DNA of 64,000 nt, from positions 1 to 64,000 of the forward strand of contig JBOEGO010000010.1 in the NCBI GenBank assembly GCA_050633465.1, in the 5' to 3' direction. Origin of the DNA: UBA3069 sp050633465. Lineage in GTDB: Bacteria; Pseudomonadota; Alphaproteobacteria; Rhodobacterales; Rhodobacteraceae. Below, one piece after another: positions 34,271 through 43,585 of the stretch (within the stretch, counting starts at the first letter, position 1; each line of letters opens with the position of its first letter). The position numbers were made by a program, and so were the translations under genes. A model generated the notes under the pieces. The model saw only the letters and a list, made by a program, of their open reading frames with translations, was not told where the DNA came from and made no database searches.

Positions 34271-34319
34271 GGCGGAATGTGACACTAATATGCGAGTTAG
34301 GGTCTAATTTTGGCATGAC

Positions 34320-35579
34320 TCAATCCGACAATTGGCCCGGCTGCATCGCGGCCAGTGTGTTGATCCATTCGATCTGGCGCGGAAGGCAGATGGTTTGCAG
34401 GTCATAGTTTTCGACCACATGTTTGCGCGCAGCGGCCCCCATGCGGGCGCGGGCGGCAGGATCGTCCAGCAGCGCCGAGACTTGTTCCACCAATCTATCG
34501 CCATCAAAGAAATCGACCAAACGCCCTGTTTCGTCGTGGCGGATTGCCTCGTGCAGGGGGGCGGTATCGCTGGCCACGATGGCGCATTCGGATGCCATTG
34601 CCTCGAACAGGGACCATGACAGGACAAAGGGATAGGTCAGATAAACATGGCAGGTGGACACCTGAAGCAGTTTCAAAAACTGCGGATAGGGGATTTTGCC
34701 CAGAAAATGCACGCGGTTCCAATCCGGGGTGGAAATGCGGCCCCGCACCTCGTCTATGAATTTCTGTTTCCATGTCTGGCCCTTGGGCGGGCGGGCACCA
34801 TAGCTGACATCATCACCGCCCACGATCAGCACGCGGGCGTTTGGCCGTTCCTTGAGCAGTTGCGGCAGGGCACGCATGAACACATGGTAACCGCGATACG
34901 GTTCAAGGTTGCGATTGACGAAGGTTATGACCTCGTCGTTGCGGGTGAATGTGGGGCCATCGGGCAGTGTTAGGGTCACATCCGGGTCTGGCACGACGGC
35001 CTTTGTGTCGATCCCGTCGTGGATCACGGAAATCTTTTCGCGGAATTCGGGCGGGAAGGTGCCAGCCTGAAATTCGGTGGGGGAAATGCCCATATCGCCA
35101 ATCGGGAAATGGATCAGGTTGTTCAGATTCTTCATGCGGATGCGCAGGTGCTGATCCTCGTCCACGCGCGGCTGGAATTCGGGATCAAAGCCAAGGTGAT
35201 TGGGATCGGAGCGGTGATAAAGTTCGTAATAGAGCCCGATCCGTGCGGTGGGCCAGACATCGCGCAGGAACATGGATTCACCCCAACCGGGGTGCGCAAC
35301 GATGATATCGGGGGTGAACCCCTTGTCGCGCAGGACGCGGGCGGCACGGTAACATGCCTCTGCGCGGATCACCTTGGTGTCGGTATCCAGCAACCACGGA
35401 TGCACGCCGCGTTGTTGGGGCGCCTTTAACCCATAGGGCAGAATACGCACGCCCTGCCAATTCTGCGGTTCCTTGACCCGCAGGGTCAGCGCCACGCATT
35501 CATGCCCCGCCTTGGCCAATGCGGGGGCCAGATGTTTGAACTGGCCGGGGAAATTCTGGTGAATAAAGAGGATTTTCAT
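34320..35579 (-). CDS. glycosyltransferase family 4 protein
   Basis: A 419-residue GT-B glycosyltransferase. The N-terminal domain opens MKILFIHQNFPGQFKHLAPA, and a GT4-type donor-binding region includes FVNRNLEPYRGYHVFMRALP and the late ASECAIVASDTAPLHEAI. It probably adds a sugar to a surface polysaccharide or lipid. The start ATG 35579 is the family start; the frame upstream to 35816 overlaps leuS and is discarded. Divergent from leuS. Confidence 0.89.
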   Translation of the reverse strand: MKILFIHQNFPGQFKHLAPALAKAGHECVALTLRVKEPQNWQGVRILPYGLKAPQQRGVHPWLLDTDTKVIRAEACYRAARVLRDKGFTPDIIVAHPGWGESMFLRDVWPTARIGLYYELYHRSDPNHLGFDPEFQPRVDEDQHLRIRMKNLNNLIHFPIGDMGISPTEFQAGTFPPEFREKISVIHDGIDTKAVVPDPDVTLTLPDGPTFTRNDEVITFVNRNLEPYRGYHVFMRALPQLLKERPNARVLIVGGDDVSYGARPPKGQTWKQKFIDEVRGRISTPDWNRVHFLGKIPYPQFLKLLQVSTCHVYLTYPFVLSWSLFEAMASECAIVASDTAPLHEAIRHDETGRLVDFFDGDRLVEQVSALLDDPAARARMGAAARKHVVENYDLQTICLPRQIEWINTLAAMQPGQLSD

Positions 35580-35746
35580 CTGCTGCCTGCTGCCTGCGCC
35601 CGTGTTTTGCCCTTTATAGCGCCGGATTTCCCCCTGCCCAGCAGGGTTTTTGCCTGCAATCCACTGGACCAAGTGCAGGTCATTGCCTATCACCCCAAGG
35701 CAAAGCCCCGAGAGGCACGCCCGAAACCACACCGAAAGAGCCGTAA

Positions 35747-38302
35747 ATGTCCTCCTCTTATACCCCGTCCGAGATCGAAGCACGCTGGCAAGCCGCATGG
35801 GATAAGGCGGGCACATTCACCGCCACGCGAGAGGGCGACAAGCCGAAATATTACGTGCTGGAAATGTTCCCCTATCCATCGGGGCGCATCCATATCGGGC
35901 ATGTGCGCAACTATACCATGGGCGATGTGATCGCGCGCTATAAGCTGGCGACGGGGCATAATGTGTTGCACCCCATGGGGTTTGACGCATTCGGGATGCC
36001 CGCCGAAAACGCGGCCATGGCGATTGGCGGCCACCCCAAGGAATGGACCTATTCCAACATCGACACCATGGTCGCGCAGATGAAGCCGCTGGGGTTCGGG
36101 TTGGACTGGTCGCGCATGTTCGCCACCTGTGACCCTGAGTATTACGGCCAGCAGCAGGCCTTGTTTCTGGATTTCATGGAAAAGGGGCTGGTCTATCGCA
36201 AGAACGCGGTGGTGAACTGGGACCCTGTGGATATGACCGTGCTGGCCAATGAACAGGTCGAGGATGGCAAGGGCTGGCGTTCGGGTGCCGAGGTAGAGCG
36301 CCGCGAGCTGACGCAGTGGTTTTTCAAGATCTCGGATTATTCCGAAGAGTTGCTGGAGGCATTGGACGGGTTGGAGAACTGGCCCGCCAAGGTGCGGCTG
36401 ATGCAGGAAAACTGGATCGGGAAATCGCGCGGTTTGCAGTTTTCGTTCAGCCTGATTGACGGGCCGCATGGCACCGACCGGATCGAGGTATATACCACCC
36501 GCCCCGACACGCTTATGGGCGCGTCGTTTGTGGGGATTTCGCCCGATCATCCGCTGGCCAAGCAGATGGAGCGCGAGCGCGAGGATGTGGCCGCATTTTG
36601 CGCCGAGGCCCGCAAGGGCGGCACCACCGCCGAAGCGATCGAAAAGGCCGAGAAGCTGGGCTTTGACACCGGGCTGACCTGTCGCCATCCGTTTGATACG
36701 GCGCAGGAACTGCCGGTTTACATCGCCAATTTCATCCTGATGGATTACGGCACCGGTGCGATTTTCGGCTGCCCCGCGCATGACGAGCGTGACCATGAAT
36801 TTGCCAGCAAATACGGGTTGCCGATCATTCCGGTTTTCGAGCCTGTTCAAGGGGATTACCCCGAGGGCAAAGCATTTGTGCCCGCCAGAACCGAACCCGT
36901 GCGTTATGTGCGCGGGTTCGCCGGAGCCGAGGAACAGACCGGCGAACAGGGTGTCGATACCGCCGTTGATTTCTGCGAAGCCAATGGCGTGGGTCAGGGC
37001 GTGACCAAGTTTCGCCTGCGCGATTGGGGGCTGTCGCGCCAGCGGTATTGGGGTTGCCCGATCCCTGTGGTGCATTGCGAGGCCTGCGGCGTGGTGCCCG
37101 AAAAGAAAGAGAACCTGCCCGTTGTGCTGCCCGATGATGTGACATTCGACATCCCCGGCAACCCGTTGGACCGTCACCCGACGTGGCGTGATTGCGCCTG
37201 CCCGTCCTGTGGCAAACCCGCCAAGCGTGAAACCGACACGATGGATACCTTTGTGGATTCCAGTTGGTATTTCGCACGTTTCACCGCGCCGCGTGCCGAC
37301 ACCCCCACCGATATGGCCGAGGCCGAATACTGGATGAATGTTGACCAATATATCGGCGGCATTGAACATGCGATTTTGCATCTGCTGTATTCGCGCTTTT
37401 TCGCGCGTGCGATGCATATCACCGGCCACCTGCCGGAAAAATCCAAGGAGCCGTTCAACGCCTTGTTCACCCAAGGCATGGTGACCCATGCGATTTACCA
37501 GACCAGAGGCGCGGATGGCCGCCCCGTTTATCATTACCCCGAAACCGTCGATTTGCGCGATGGCAAGGGGTATCTGGCAGACGGGAGCGAGGTGGAAATC
37601 ATCCCCTCGGCCAAGATGTCGAAATCAAAGAACAATGTGGTTGATCCGGTGCAGATCATCGAAACCTACGGCGCGGATACGGCGCGTTGGTTTGTGCTGT
37701 CGGACAGCCCGCCCGAACGCGATGTGGAATGGACAGCCGCGGGCGCCGAGGCCGCGCATAAGCACCTGACCCGCGTCTATCGTATTGCGGCGGAAATTGC
37801 TGCGGGCGCGGATGGTGATGCCAAGCAGGACGAGGATTTGCTGCGCGCCACTCATAAGGCCATGCATGATGTGACGGGTGGTGTTGAAAGTTTCGGGTTC
37901 AACGCATCCATTGCGAAACTATACGGGTTCACCAATACGCTGTCGAAATCCAAGGCATCGAATGCGGCCAAACGTCAGGCGATGCTGGTGCTGGCGCAAT
38001 TGATGTCGCCCATGACCCCGCATCTGGCCGAGGAAATCTGGGCCATGCTGGGCGGTGAGGGTCTGATTGCCAATGCGCCCTGGCCACAGCCGGACGAGGC
38101 CATGCTGAAAGATGATACCGTGACCCTGCCCATTCAGGTCAACGGCAAACGCCGCGCGGAAATCAGCGTGCCTGCCGATATGGACAAGGCAGAGGTTGAA
38201 AAACTGGCGCTGGCACAAGAAGGTGTGATCAGGGCGCTGGACGGGGCACAGCCCAAGAAAATCATCGTCGTCCCCGGGCGGATCGTTAATGTTGTCATGT
38301 AA
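35747..38302 (+). CDS. leuS: leucyl-tRNA synthetase
   Basis: An 851-residue class-I synthetase that charges tRNA-Leu. The HIGH motif is HIGH at residues 49-52 (PYPSGRIHIGHVRNY), the CP1 editing domain includes YTTRPDTLMGASFV, and the KMSKS motif begins at Lys623. It is the first gene of leuS-lptE-holA and overlaps lptE by 14 nt. Confidence 0.98.
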   Translation: MSSSYTPSEIEARWQAAWDKAGTFTATREGDKPKYYVLEMFPYPSGRIHIGHVRNYTMGDVIARYKLATGHNVLHPMGFDAFGMPAENAAMAIGGHPKEWTYSNIDTMVAQMKPLGFGLDWSRMFATCDPEYYGQQQALFLDFMEKGLVYRKNAVVNWDPVDMTVLANEQVEDGKGWRSGAEVERRELTQWFFKISDYSEELLEALDGLENWPAKVRLMQENWIGKSRGLQFSFSLIDGPHGTDRIEVYTTRPDTLMGASFVGISPDHPLAKQMEREREDVAAFCAEARKGGTTAEAIEKAEKLGFDTGLTCRHPFDTAQELPVYIANFILMDYGTGAIFGCPAHDERDHEFASKYGLPIIPVFEPVQGDYPEGKAFVPARTEPVRYVRGFAGAEEQTGEQGVDTAVDFCEANGVGQGVTKFRLRDWGLSRQRYWGCPIPVVHCEACGVVPEKKENLPVVLPDDVTFDIPGNPLDRHPTWRDCACPSCGKPAKRETDTMDTFVDSSWYFARFTAPRADTPTDMAEAEYWMNVDQYIGGIEHAILHLLYSRFFARAMHITGHLPEKSKEPFNALFTQGMVTHAIYQTRGADGRPVYHYPETVDLRDGKGYLADGSEVEIIPSAKMSKSKNNVVDPVQIIETYGADTARWFVLSDSPPERDVEWTAAGAEAAHKHLTRVYRIAAEIAAGADGDAKQDEDLLRATHKAMHDVTGGVESFGFNASIAKLYGFTNTLSKSKASNAAKRQAMLVLAQLMSPMTPHLAEEIWAMLGGEGLIANAPWPQPDEAMLKDDTVTLPIQVNGKRRAEISVPADMDKAEVEKLALAQEGVIRALDGAQPKKIIVVPGRIVNVVM

Positions 38303-38777
38303 CAGACGGGTGTTTTTGCTGGGCGCGGCGGCGGTTGCGGGCTGCGGGTTTACGCCCGCCTATGGCCCGAACGGATCGGCGCGGGCATTGCAAGGGCAGG
38401 TGTTGGTGCAATCGCCCGACAGTTCCGACAGCTATCTGATGACCCGCCAGTTAGAGGACCGTTTGGGCCGCAGCAGCGCGCCGAAATACGGGCTGACCTA
38501 TGCATTGGATTTCGTCGAGGAGGGCATGGCCATTTCATCGACCAATATCACCACGCGGTTCAATGTGGTGGGCAAGGCGACCTATGCCTTGGTCGATCTG
38601 GAAACCGAACAGGTGTTGACCAGCGGCGTGGTCAATTCGTTCACCGGATATTCGACCACGGGGTCCACCGTCGCGACGCTGGCCGCCGAACGCGATGCGC
38701 GTGAACGGCTGGCCGTCATTCTGGCCGATCAGGTGACCACGCGGTTGATCGCGTTCAGCCCCAAATTGCCCGCATGA
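38289..38777 (+). CDS. lptE: LPS-assembly lipoprotein LptE-like
   Basis: A 162-residue lipoprotein (lipobox VAGC, then GFTPAYGPNGSA) of the LptE family, which plugs the LptD barrel that inserts LPS in the outer membrane. GCGFTPAYG is the usual alphaproteobacterial start of the mature protein. The position between leuS and holA is conserved in many proteobacteria and supports the call. The last bases overlap holA as ATGA. Confidence 0.9.
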   Translation: MLSCNRRVFLLGAAAVAGCGFTPAYGPNGSARALQGQVLVQSPDSSDSYLMTRQLEDRLGRSSAPKYGLTYALDFVEEGMAISSTNITTRFNVVGKATYALVDLETEQVLTSGVVNSFTGYSTTGSTVATLAAERDARERLAVILADQVTTRLIAFSPKLPA

Positions 38778-39802
38778 AACTGACGGGGCGCGATGCGGGG
38801 CGGTATTTTGCCAAGCCGGACCCGAACCGCACAGGGTTGTTGATTTTCGGGGCGGATGCGATGCGCGTGGCGTTGAAACGCCAAGAGGTGATCGCCGCCC
38901 TTATCGGCCCCGCAGGCGAGGAAGAAATGCGCCTGACCCGCATTCCCGCCGCCGATCTGCGCAAGGATGCGGCGGCATTGCTGGACGCGGTCAAGGCGAT
39001 TTCGTTTTTCCCCGGCCCGCGCGCCGTGTTTGTAGAGGGTGCCACCGATGCCTTGACCGATACGATGAAAATCGCGCTGGCCGACTGGCAGGCGGGCGAT
39101 GCGCAGATCATTGTGACAGCGGGCGGTTTGTCGGGCAAATCGCGGCTGAAAATGCTGTTTGAAAAGCACCCCAATGCCTATTGTGCGGGCCTGTATGACG
39201 ATCCGCCCACCCGCGAAGAGATCGAGGCAGAGCTGGCCCGCGCCGGGCTGCGCGATGTGGGGCGCCAGCAGATGGACGACCTGACTGCGCTGTCGCGCGA
39301 GTTGGACCCCGGCGATTTCCGCCAGACGCTGGAAAAGCTGTCGCTGTATAAGCTGGAGGATGATGCGCCGCTGTCCTCGGCCGATATTCTGGCCTGCGCG
39401 CCGACATCAACCGAGGCGGATCTGGACGATGTGTTGAACATTGTCGCCGAAGGCAAAGACGGCGAAATCGGCCCCGTGATGGGGCGTTTGAAATCGCAGG
39501 GCACCAATGCCGTTAGTCTGTGCATCGGCGCGACACGGCATTTTCGCACGCTATATGCGGCGGCCTCGCATCCCGGTGGGGCGTCGCAGGGCATTGCCGC
39601 AATGCGCCCGCCCATATTCGGGGCGCGCCGCGACCGGATGCAACGTCAGGCGCAGGCATGGGGCGCGGCCAAACTGGAAATCGCGCTGACATTGCTGACC
39701 GATACGGATTTGAAGCTGCGGTCGGCGGGGCGGACGGTGCCGGATATGGCATTGGTCGAACGCACCCTGATCCGCCTGTCGATGATGGGCAAACGGCGCT
39801 GA
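38774..39802 (+). CDS. holA: DNA polymerase III subunit delta
   Basis: The 342-residue delta subunit opens the sliding clamp within the clamp-loader complex. It has the three-domain clamp-loader layout without an intact Walker A. Recognisable segments are LLIFGADAMRVALKRQEVI near the start and KLSLYK followed by DADILA-type sequence in the middle. Coupled to lptE by an ATGA overlap. Confidence 0.92.
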   Translation: MKLTGRDAGRYFAKPDPNRTGLLIFGADAMRVALKRQEVIAALIGPAGEEEMRLTRIPAADLRKDAAALLDAVKAISFFPGPRAVFVEGATDALTDTMKIALADWQAGDAQIIVTAGGLSGKSRLKMLFEKHPNAYCAGLYDDPPTREEIEAELARAGLRDVGRQQMDDLTALSRELDPGDFRQTLEKLSLYKLEDDAPLSSADILACAPTSTEADLDDVLNIVAEGKDGEIGPVMGRLKSQGTNAVSLCIGATRHFRTLYAAASHPGGASQGIAAMRPPIFGARRDRMQRQAQAWGAAKLEIALTLLTDTDLKLRSAGRTVPDMALVERTLIRLSMMGKRR

Positions 39803-39868
39803 CGCAACGGCACGGTCCTTTTTGCCTCTGCCCGTGGCATCAATGCCCAAAAGGGAGAGGACACCAAC

Positions 39869-40453
39869 ATGTATGAAGTGATCGGAAACACCCAGAGCCG
39901 CGCGTTCCGTGTGATGTGGATGCTGGAGGAGTTGGGGCAGGAATACACCCTGACAGCCGTCAAACCCCATTCAGAGCAGGCGCGTGCCGCCAACCCGTCG
40001 GGCAAAATTCCGGCGCTGCGTGAAGGCGATGATGTGATCGTGGATTCGGCGGCCATTCTCACCTATCTGGCGGATAAACACGGGGCGCTGACTTATCCCG
40101 CAGGCACGATTGAACGCGCGCGCCAGGATGCATTGACCCATACCATTCTGGATGAGATGGATAGTATATTATGGGCCGCCGCCCGCCACAAATTCATCCT
40201 GCCGGAGCAACGCCGCGTGCCAGAGGTGGCCGACAGCCTGAAATGGGAATTCGGCAATCACGCGGCGCGGTTCGGTGATTGTATCAAGGGTGAGTTCCTG
40301 ATGGGAGACCGCATGACGGTGCCCGATATTCTGGCCACCCATTGTTTGAACTGGGCGGGCGCTGCGAAATTCCCGATCGAGGATACCCGCCTGCTGGATT
40401 ACGCCAAAAGGATGCGCGGGCGTGATGCGTTCAAGCGTGCGGCGGCGCGGTAG
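39869..40453 (+). CDS. glutathione S-transferase family protein
   Basis: A 194-residue GST. Its thioredoxin-like half starts MYEVIGNTQSRAFRVMWMLE and carries ANPSGKIPALREGDDVIVDS (glutathione site) and an AAILTYLADKHG strand. The C-terminal half contains GDRMTVPDILATHCLNWA. A different subgroup from the GST at 4.4 kb. Preceded by AAAGGGAGAGG. Substrate unknown. Confidence 0.88.
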   Translation: MYEVIGNTQSRAFRVMWMLEELGQEYTLTAVKPHSEQARAANPSGKIPALREGDDVIVDSAAILTYLADKHGALTYPAGTIERARQDALTHTILDEMDSILWAAARHKFILPEQRRVPEVADSLKWEFGNHAARFGDCIKGEFLMGDRMTVPDILATHCLNWAGAAKFPIEDTRLLDYAKRMRGRDAFKRAAAR

Positions 40454-40552
40454 ACCTTCTTTGTTCTGATAAAAGCTCGGGCCGGAGGTTTGTTTTGTTG
40501 GCACAGGTGCCTTCGGCGAGAGTATTTTTACCAAGAAAAAGTCAGGCCGGGC

Positions 40553-41728
40553 CTATTTCGGTTGCCAGCGGGCGGCATGTTGTCCGGCCCATAGCCCTGT
40601 GGCCATGCAGGCGGTCAGCAGGTAACCGCCGGTGGGCGCGTCCCAATCCAGCATTTCACCGGCGGCAAATGTGCCGGGGCGGGATTTCAGCATCAGGTTT
40701 TGATCAAGCGCGTCAAGGGACAGGCCACCGGCGGTGGATATGGATTCGTCCATCGGGCGGGGGCCGTTGTGGGGAACGGGCAGGTGTTTGATCACGGGGG
40801 CCAGATCATCGGGCAGCGGGCGGGCGCATTCCATCAGCAGGGCCAGTTTCACCGGATCAAGGCGCAGGGTTTTGCGCAGGTGGTTGGCGATGGTGGTTTT
40901 GCCCTTTGGGCGCGACAGCCGTTGGCGGATGCTATCAAGCGGTTGATCGGGCAGCAGGTCGATGTGCAATGGTGCGCCGCGGCGCAGGGCCGGGGTCAGG
41001 GGGTAGATGCCGCCGCCTTCGATCCCGTTGGATGACAGGGTGATTTCCCCGCGTGAGGTCATATCGCCCGCAGTGAGGGCGATGTTTTTCAGCGGTTGGC
41101 CCATGTGGCGGGTCATATGGGTGGACCATGTGACGGACAGTGCCGCGTTTGATGGTTCAAAAGGTGTTGTTTCGGCGTTGATCCAGCTGGCCCATGCGCC
41201 GTCTGATCCAAGGCGCGCCCAACTGGCCCCGCCACAGGCCAGAACGGTGACGCGCGGGTGCAGAATGACGGTGCCATCGGGTGTTGCCATCTGGCACCCG
41301 CCTTGTGCCCAGCCGGTCCAGCGGCTGCGGGTTTGCAGGGTCACACCCTTAGCCGCCAGTCGCGCCAGCCATGCGCGCAGCAGCGGCGAGGCCTTCATGG
41401 ATTTGGGAAACACGCGCCCCGTTGATCCGGTGAACAGCTCTTGCCCCAGCCCCTGTGCCCATGCCTGAATTTCAGCGGGGCCAAAGGCGGTGAGCATGGG
41501 GGTAAGCGGCAGGGCGGCATTGCCGTAGTGGGCCAGAAAGGCATTGAGAGGTTCGGATTTCGTGAGGTTCAGGCCGGATTTGCCTGCCATCAACAGTTTG
41601 CGCGCGGGGGAGGGTTTGGCATCAACCACCAGCACGCTGCGGCCTGCATCTGCCAGTGCCTCGGCTGCCATAAGGCCAGCGGGGCCAGCGCCGATCACCA
41701 CTGCGTCAAGGTCGGGGGTATCTGTCAC
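40553..41728 (-). CDS. TIGR03862/HI0933-family flavoprotein
   Basis: A 391-residue FAD-dependent protein. The dinucleotide-binding motif is VIGAGPAGLMAAEALADAG at the N-terminus, followed by GKSGLNLT and a late GTFAAGEMLDWDAPTGGYLL. Family members (HI0933/YhiN-like) are oxidoreductases of unknown substrate. The start GTG 41728 overlaps the mscS-like stop as GTGA. Confidence 0.88.
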   Translation of the reverse strand: MTDTPDLDAVVIGAGPAGLMAAEALADAGRSVLVVDAKPSPARKLLMAGKSGLNLTKSEPLNAFLAHYGNAALPLTPMLTAFGPAEIQAWAQGLGQELFTGSTGRVFPKSMKASPLLRAWLARLAAKGVTLQTRSRWTGWAQGGCQMATPDGTVILHPRVTVLACGGASWARLGSDGAWASWINAETTPFEPSNAALSVTWSTHMTRHMGQPLKNIALTAGDMTSRGEITLSSNGIEGGGIYPLTPALRRGAPLHIDLLPDQPLDSIRQRLSRPKGKTTIANHLRKTLRLDPVKLALLMECARPLPDDLAPVIKHLPVPHNGPRPMDESISTAGGLSLDALDQNLMLKSRPGTFAAGEMLDWDAPTGGYLLTACMATGLWAGQHAARWQPK

Positions 41729-43038
41729 GGGCGGGTGTCGCCTTTGATTTCGATGACGCGATGGGGGTACGGGATTTCGATCCCGTTATCCTTGAGCGCG
41801 TTCCAGATCACCATCATCACCTTGGGCGTATATTTGTTGCGCCCGTCATCCAGCCCGTTGACCCAGAATTCGACCGCGAAATCGACGCCGCTGTCGCCGA
41901 ATGCGCGCAATTCGCAATCCGGCCCGTCGGGGGCTGTCAGCACGAAATCGAGTTTCGCCACGGCGGTTTCGATGATGTCTGGGACGCGGTTAATATCGGT
42001 GTCGTAGGACACGGAAAACGGTGCCTCGTAGCGGTTGGCCGAGCCTTGGTCGGAGTAGTTCACCACGCGGGTGGTGATGAAATGTTCGTTCGGGACCACG
42101 ATCCAGCGGCCATCGAATGTTTCCAGTATCGCAGCGCGAGAGGTCATTTTGACGATTGTGCCTGCCTCTCCGCCGTCAAGTTCGACGTAATCGCCGACGG
42201 TTGTTTGCCCTTCGAGAAGCAGGATGATGCCGGAGATAAAGTTGGCCGCGATTTGTTGCAGGCCCAGCCCGATGCCAACGCCCAGCGCACCACCCAGCAC
42301 GGCGATGGCTGTCAGATCAATACCCATGATCGACATCAGCAGCACGAATGCGGTGCCGAAAATCACCACCTGTGCGGCCTTGATCGCCAGTTCGCGGGTG
42401 GCGGGGCGCAGTTCGTCCTGTTGTTTGATATAGCCTTCGGATTGGGAATTTGACCAGCGCCCGACCCAGAACAGCAGCGCGCCCGAGATCAGACCGCGGA
42501 TCAGGGACATGACCGAAAACGTGATATTGCCCAGCGCGATCTGGATTTCCGACAGTTTGGCGGTGATCGGGTCCAGCAGGCCGAACAGATACAGCGCCAT
42601 GGTGGGGATCAGCACATAGCGGCCCAGCAGGCGCAGGAACGGGTCCTGCACCACTTCGCGCACGAAAATCCGCGCCGCGATGAACAGGAACAGGCGTTTG
42701 CCAAAGGCGATGACCGCGCCAGAGCCGAACAACGAGCGGGTTACGCCTTCGCCGATGCCGGTCAGCACATAGGCCAGCAGCGGCAGCACCAGCGGCAGGA
42801 ACCGCAGCACGAACCGCATCGCGGTGGCGAAGATGCCGTTGTTGCCATCCTTGGGGGTCAGCACCCGTGACAGCAGCGGGCGAAGCCGGCGCGCAACCAG
42901 CACGGCGACCAGCCATGCCACCACCAGAAGGGCGAATTGCGACCATGCTGCGGGGCTAAGCAGCCATTCGCGAGCGACTTCCCAGCCCTGGGTGGCATAG
43001 CCCAGCGCCTTGGTCACGATTTCGGGTTGTCCATCCAT
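41725..43038 (-). CDS. mechanosensitive ion channel, MscS family
   Basis: A 437-residue MscS-type channel. Several N-terminal membrane segments are followed by the pore helix and beta domain: LGGALGVGIGLGLQQIAANF is the MscS TM3 signature, and GDYVELDGGEAGTIVKM is the first beta block. It releases solutes on osmotic downshock. I prefer ATG 43038 (AAGGCGA upstream) over ATG 43056. Translationally coupled to the flavoprotein gene. Confidence 0.9.
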   Translation of the reverse strand: MDGQPEIVTKALGYATQGWEVAREWLLSPAAWSQFALLVVAWLVAVLVARRLRPLLSRVLTPKDGNNGIFATAMRFVLRFLPLVLPLLAYVLTGIGEGVTRSLFGSGAVIAFGKRLFLFIAARIFVREVVQDPFLRLLGRYVLIPTMALYLFGLLDPITAKLSEIQIALGNITFSVMSLIRGLISGALLFWVGRWSNSQSEGYIKQQDELRPATRELAIKAAQVVIFGTAFVLLMSIMGIDLTAIAVLGGALGVGIGLGLQQIAANFISGIILLLEGQTTVGDYVELDGGEAGTIVKMTSRAAILETFDGRWIVVPNEHFITTRVVNYSDQGSANRYEAPFSVSYDTDINRVPDIIETAVAKLDFVLTAPDGPDCELRAFGDSGVDFAVEFWVNGLDDGRNKYTPKVMMVIWNALKDNGIEIPYPHRVIEIKGDTRP

Positions 43039-43113
43039 CTGGTTCGCCTTGCGCATGGTTGATTGGCTTGTTGATGCCCTTGGCGCGGTTCGGTTTCAAG
43101 GGAAACCGCGTGT

Positions 43114-43533
43114 TTATGCCCTGTGATAGGTCAGGGCCATGGTGATCAGGGGGCGGATTTGGGCGTCAAGCGGCAGGTTCCCCGATTGCAGGATCAGGGC
43201 GCGGTTGCCATCAAAGGTGAACGAGGGCGGGCAGAGCGCCTGAAACTCCGACATGATCGTGGTTTGGCAATGGGTGAAAATGGCGACATCCCCCAGATGT
43301 GCCAGCGATTTTTTAGGGCTGCCAAGGCGGATGGTTGATCCGGTTCGGGGTGTTGTCAGATAGGCGGGTTGGCCCCATTTCAGGGTTTCATTGATCTGCC
43401 CCGCCGCTGTGGTTTCGGCGGCGGTGGCATAGATCAGGGCGCGCAGGTGCAGCAGCGCCAGCGCAGTATCTGGCGGATAGGCGGCAAAGGCGCTGCGCAG
43501 GCTGTCATCGGGGAAATCGGGGGGTGTCATCAT
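43114..43533 (-). CDS. DUF1801 domain-containing protein
   Basis: A 139-residue YdhG/DUF1801-family protein (iron-chaperone-like fold) with NETLKWGQPAYLT, the family hallmark, followed by RLGSPKKS. Function unknown. Two adjacent ATGs (43533, 43530) follow a Shine-Dalgarno-bearing 18-nt unit that is repeated three times directly upstream. Third gene of an SDR-crotonase-DUF1801 operon. Confidence 0.85.
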   Translation of the reverse strand: MMTPPDFPDDSLRSAFAAYPPDTALALLHLRALIYATAAETTAAGQINETLKWGQPAYLTTPRTGSTIRLGSPKKSLAHLGDVAIFTHCQTTIMSEFQALCPPSFTFDGNRALILQSGNLPLDAQIRPLITMALTYHRA

Positions 43534-43585
43534 GCCTTTCCTTGCCAGAGTGCCTTTCCTTGCCAGATTACCTTTCCTTGCCGGA
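43532..43585 (-). repeat. three tandem 18-bp repeats carrying Shine-Dalgarno sequences
   Basis: Units 43585-43568, 43567-43550 and 43549-43532 read (minus) TCCGGCAAGGAAAGGTAA, TCTGGCAAGGAAAGGCAC and TCTGGCAAGGAAAGGCAT. The last two differ at one position. Each holds AAGGAAAGG; the third is the ribosome site of the DUF1801 gene. The array fills exactly the gap between the crotonase stop and the DUF1801 start. Confidence 0.92.

Noticed and set aside
35690..37534. 614-codon minus-strand frame opposite leuS
   Set aside because: Shadow of leuS, which carries HIGH and KMSKS.
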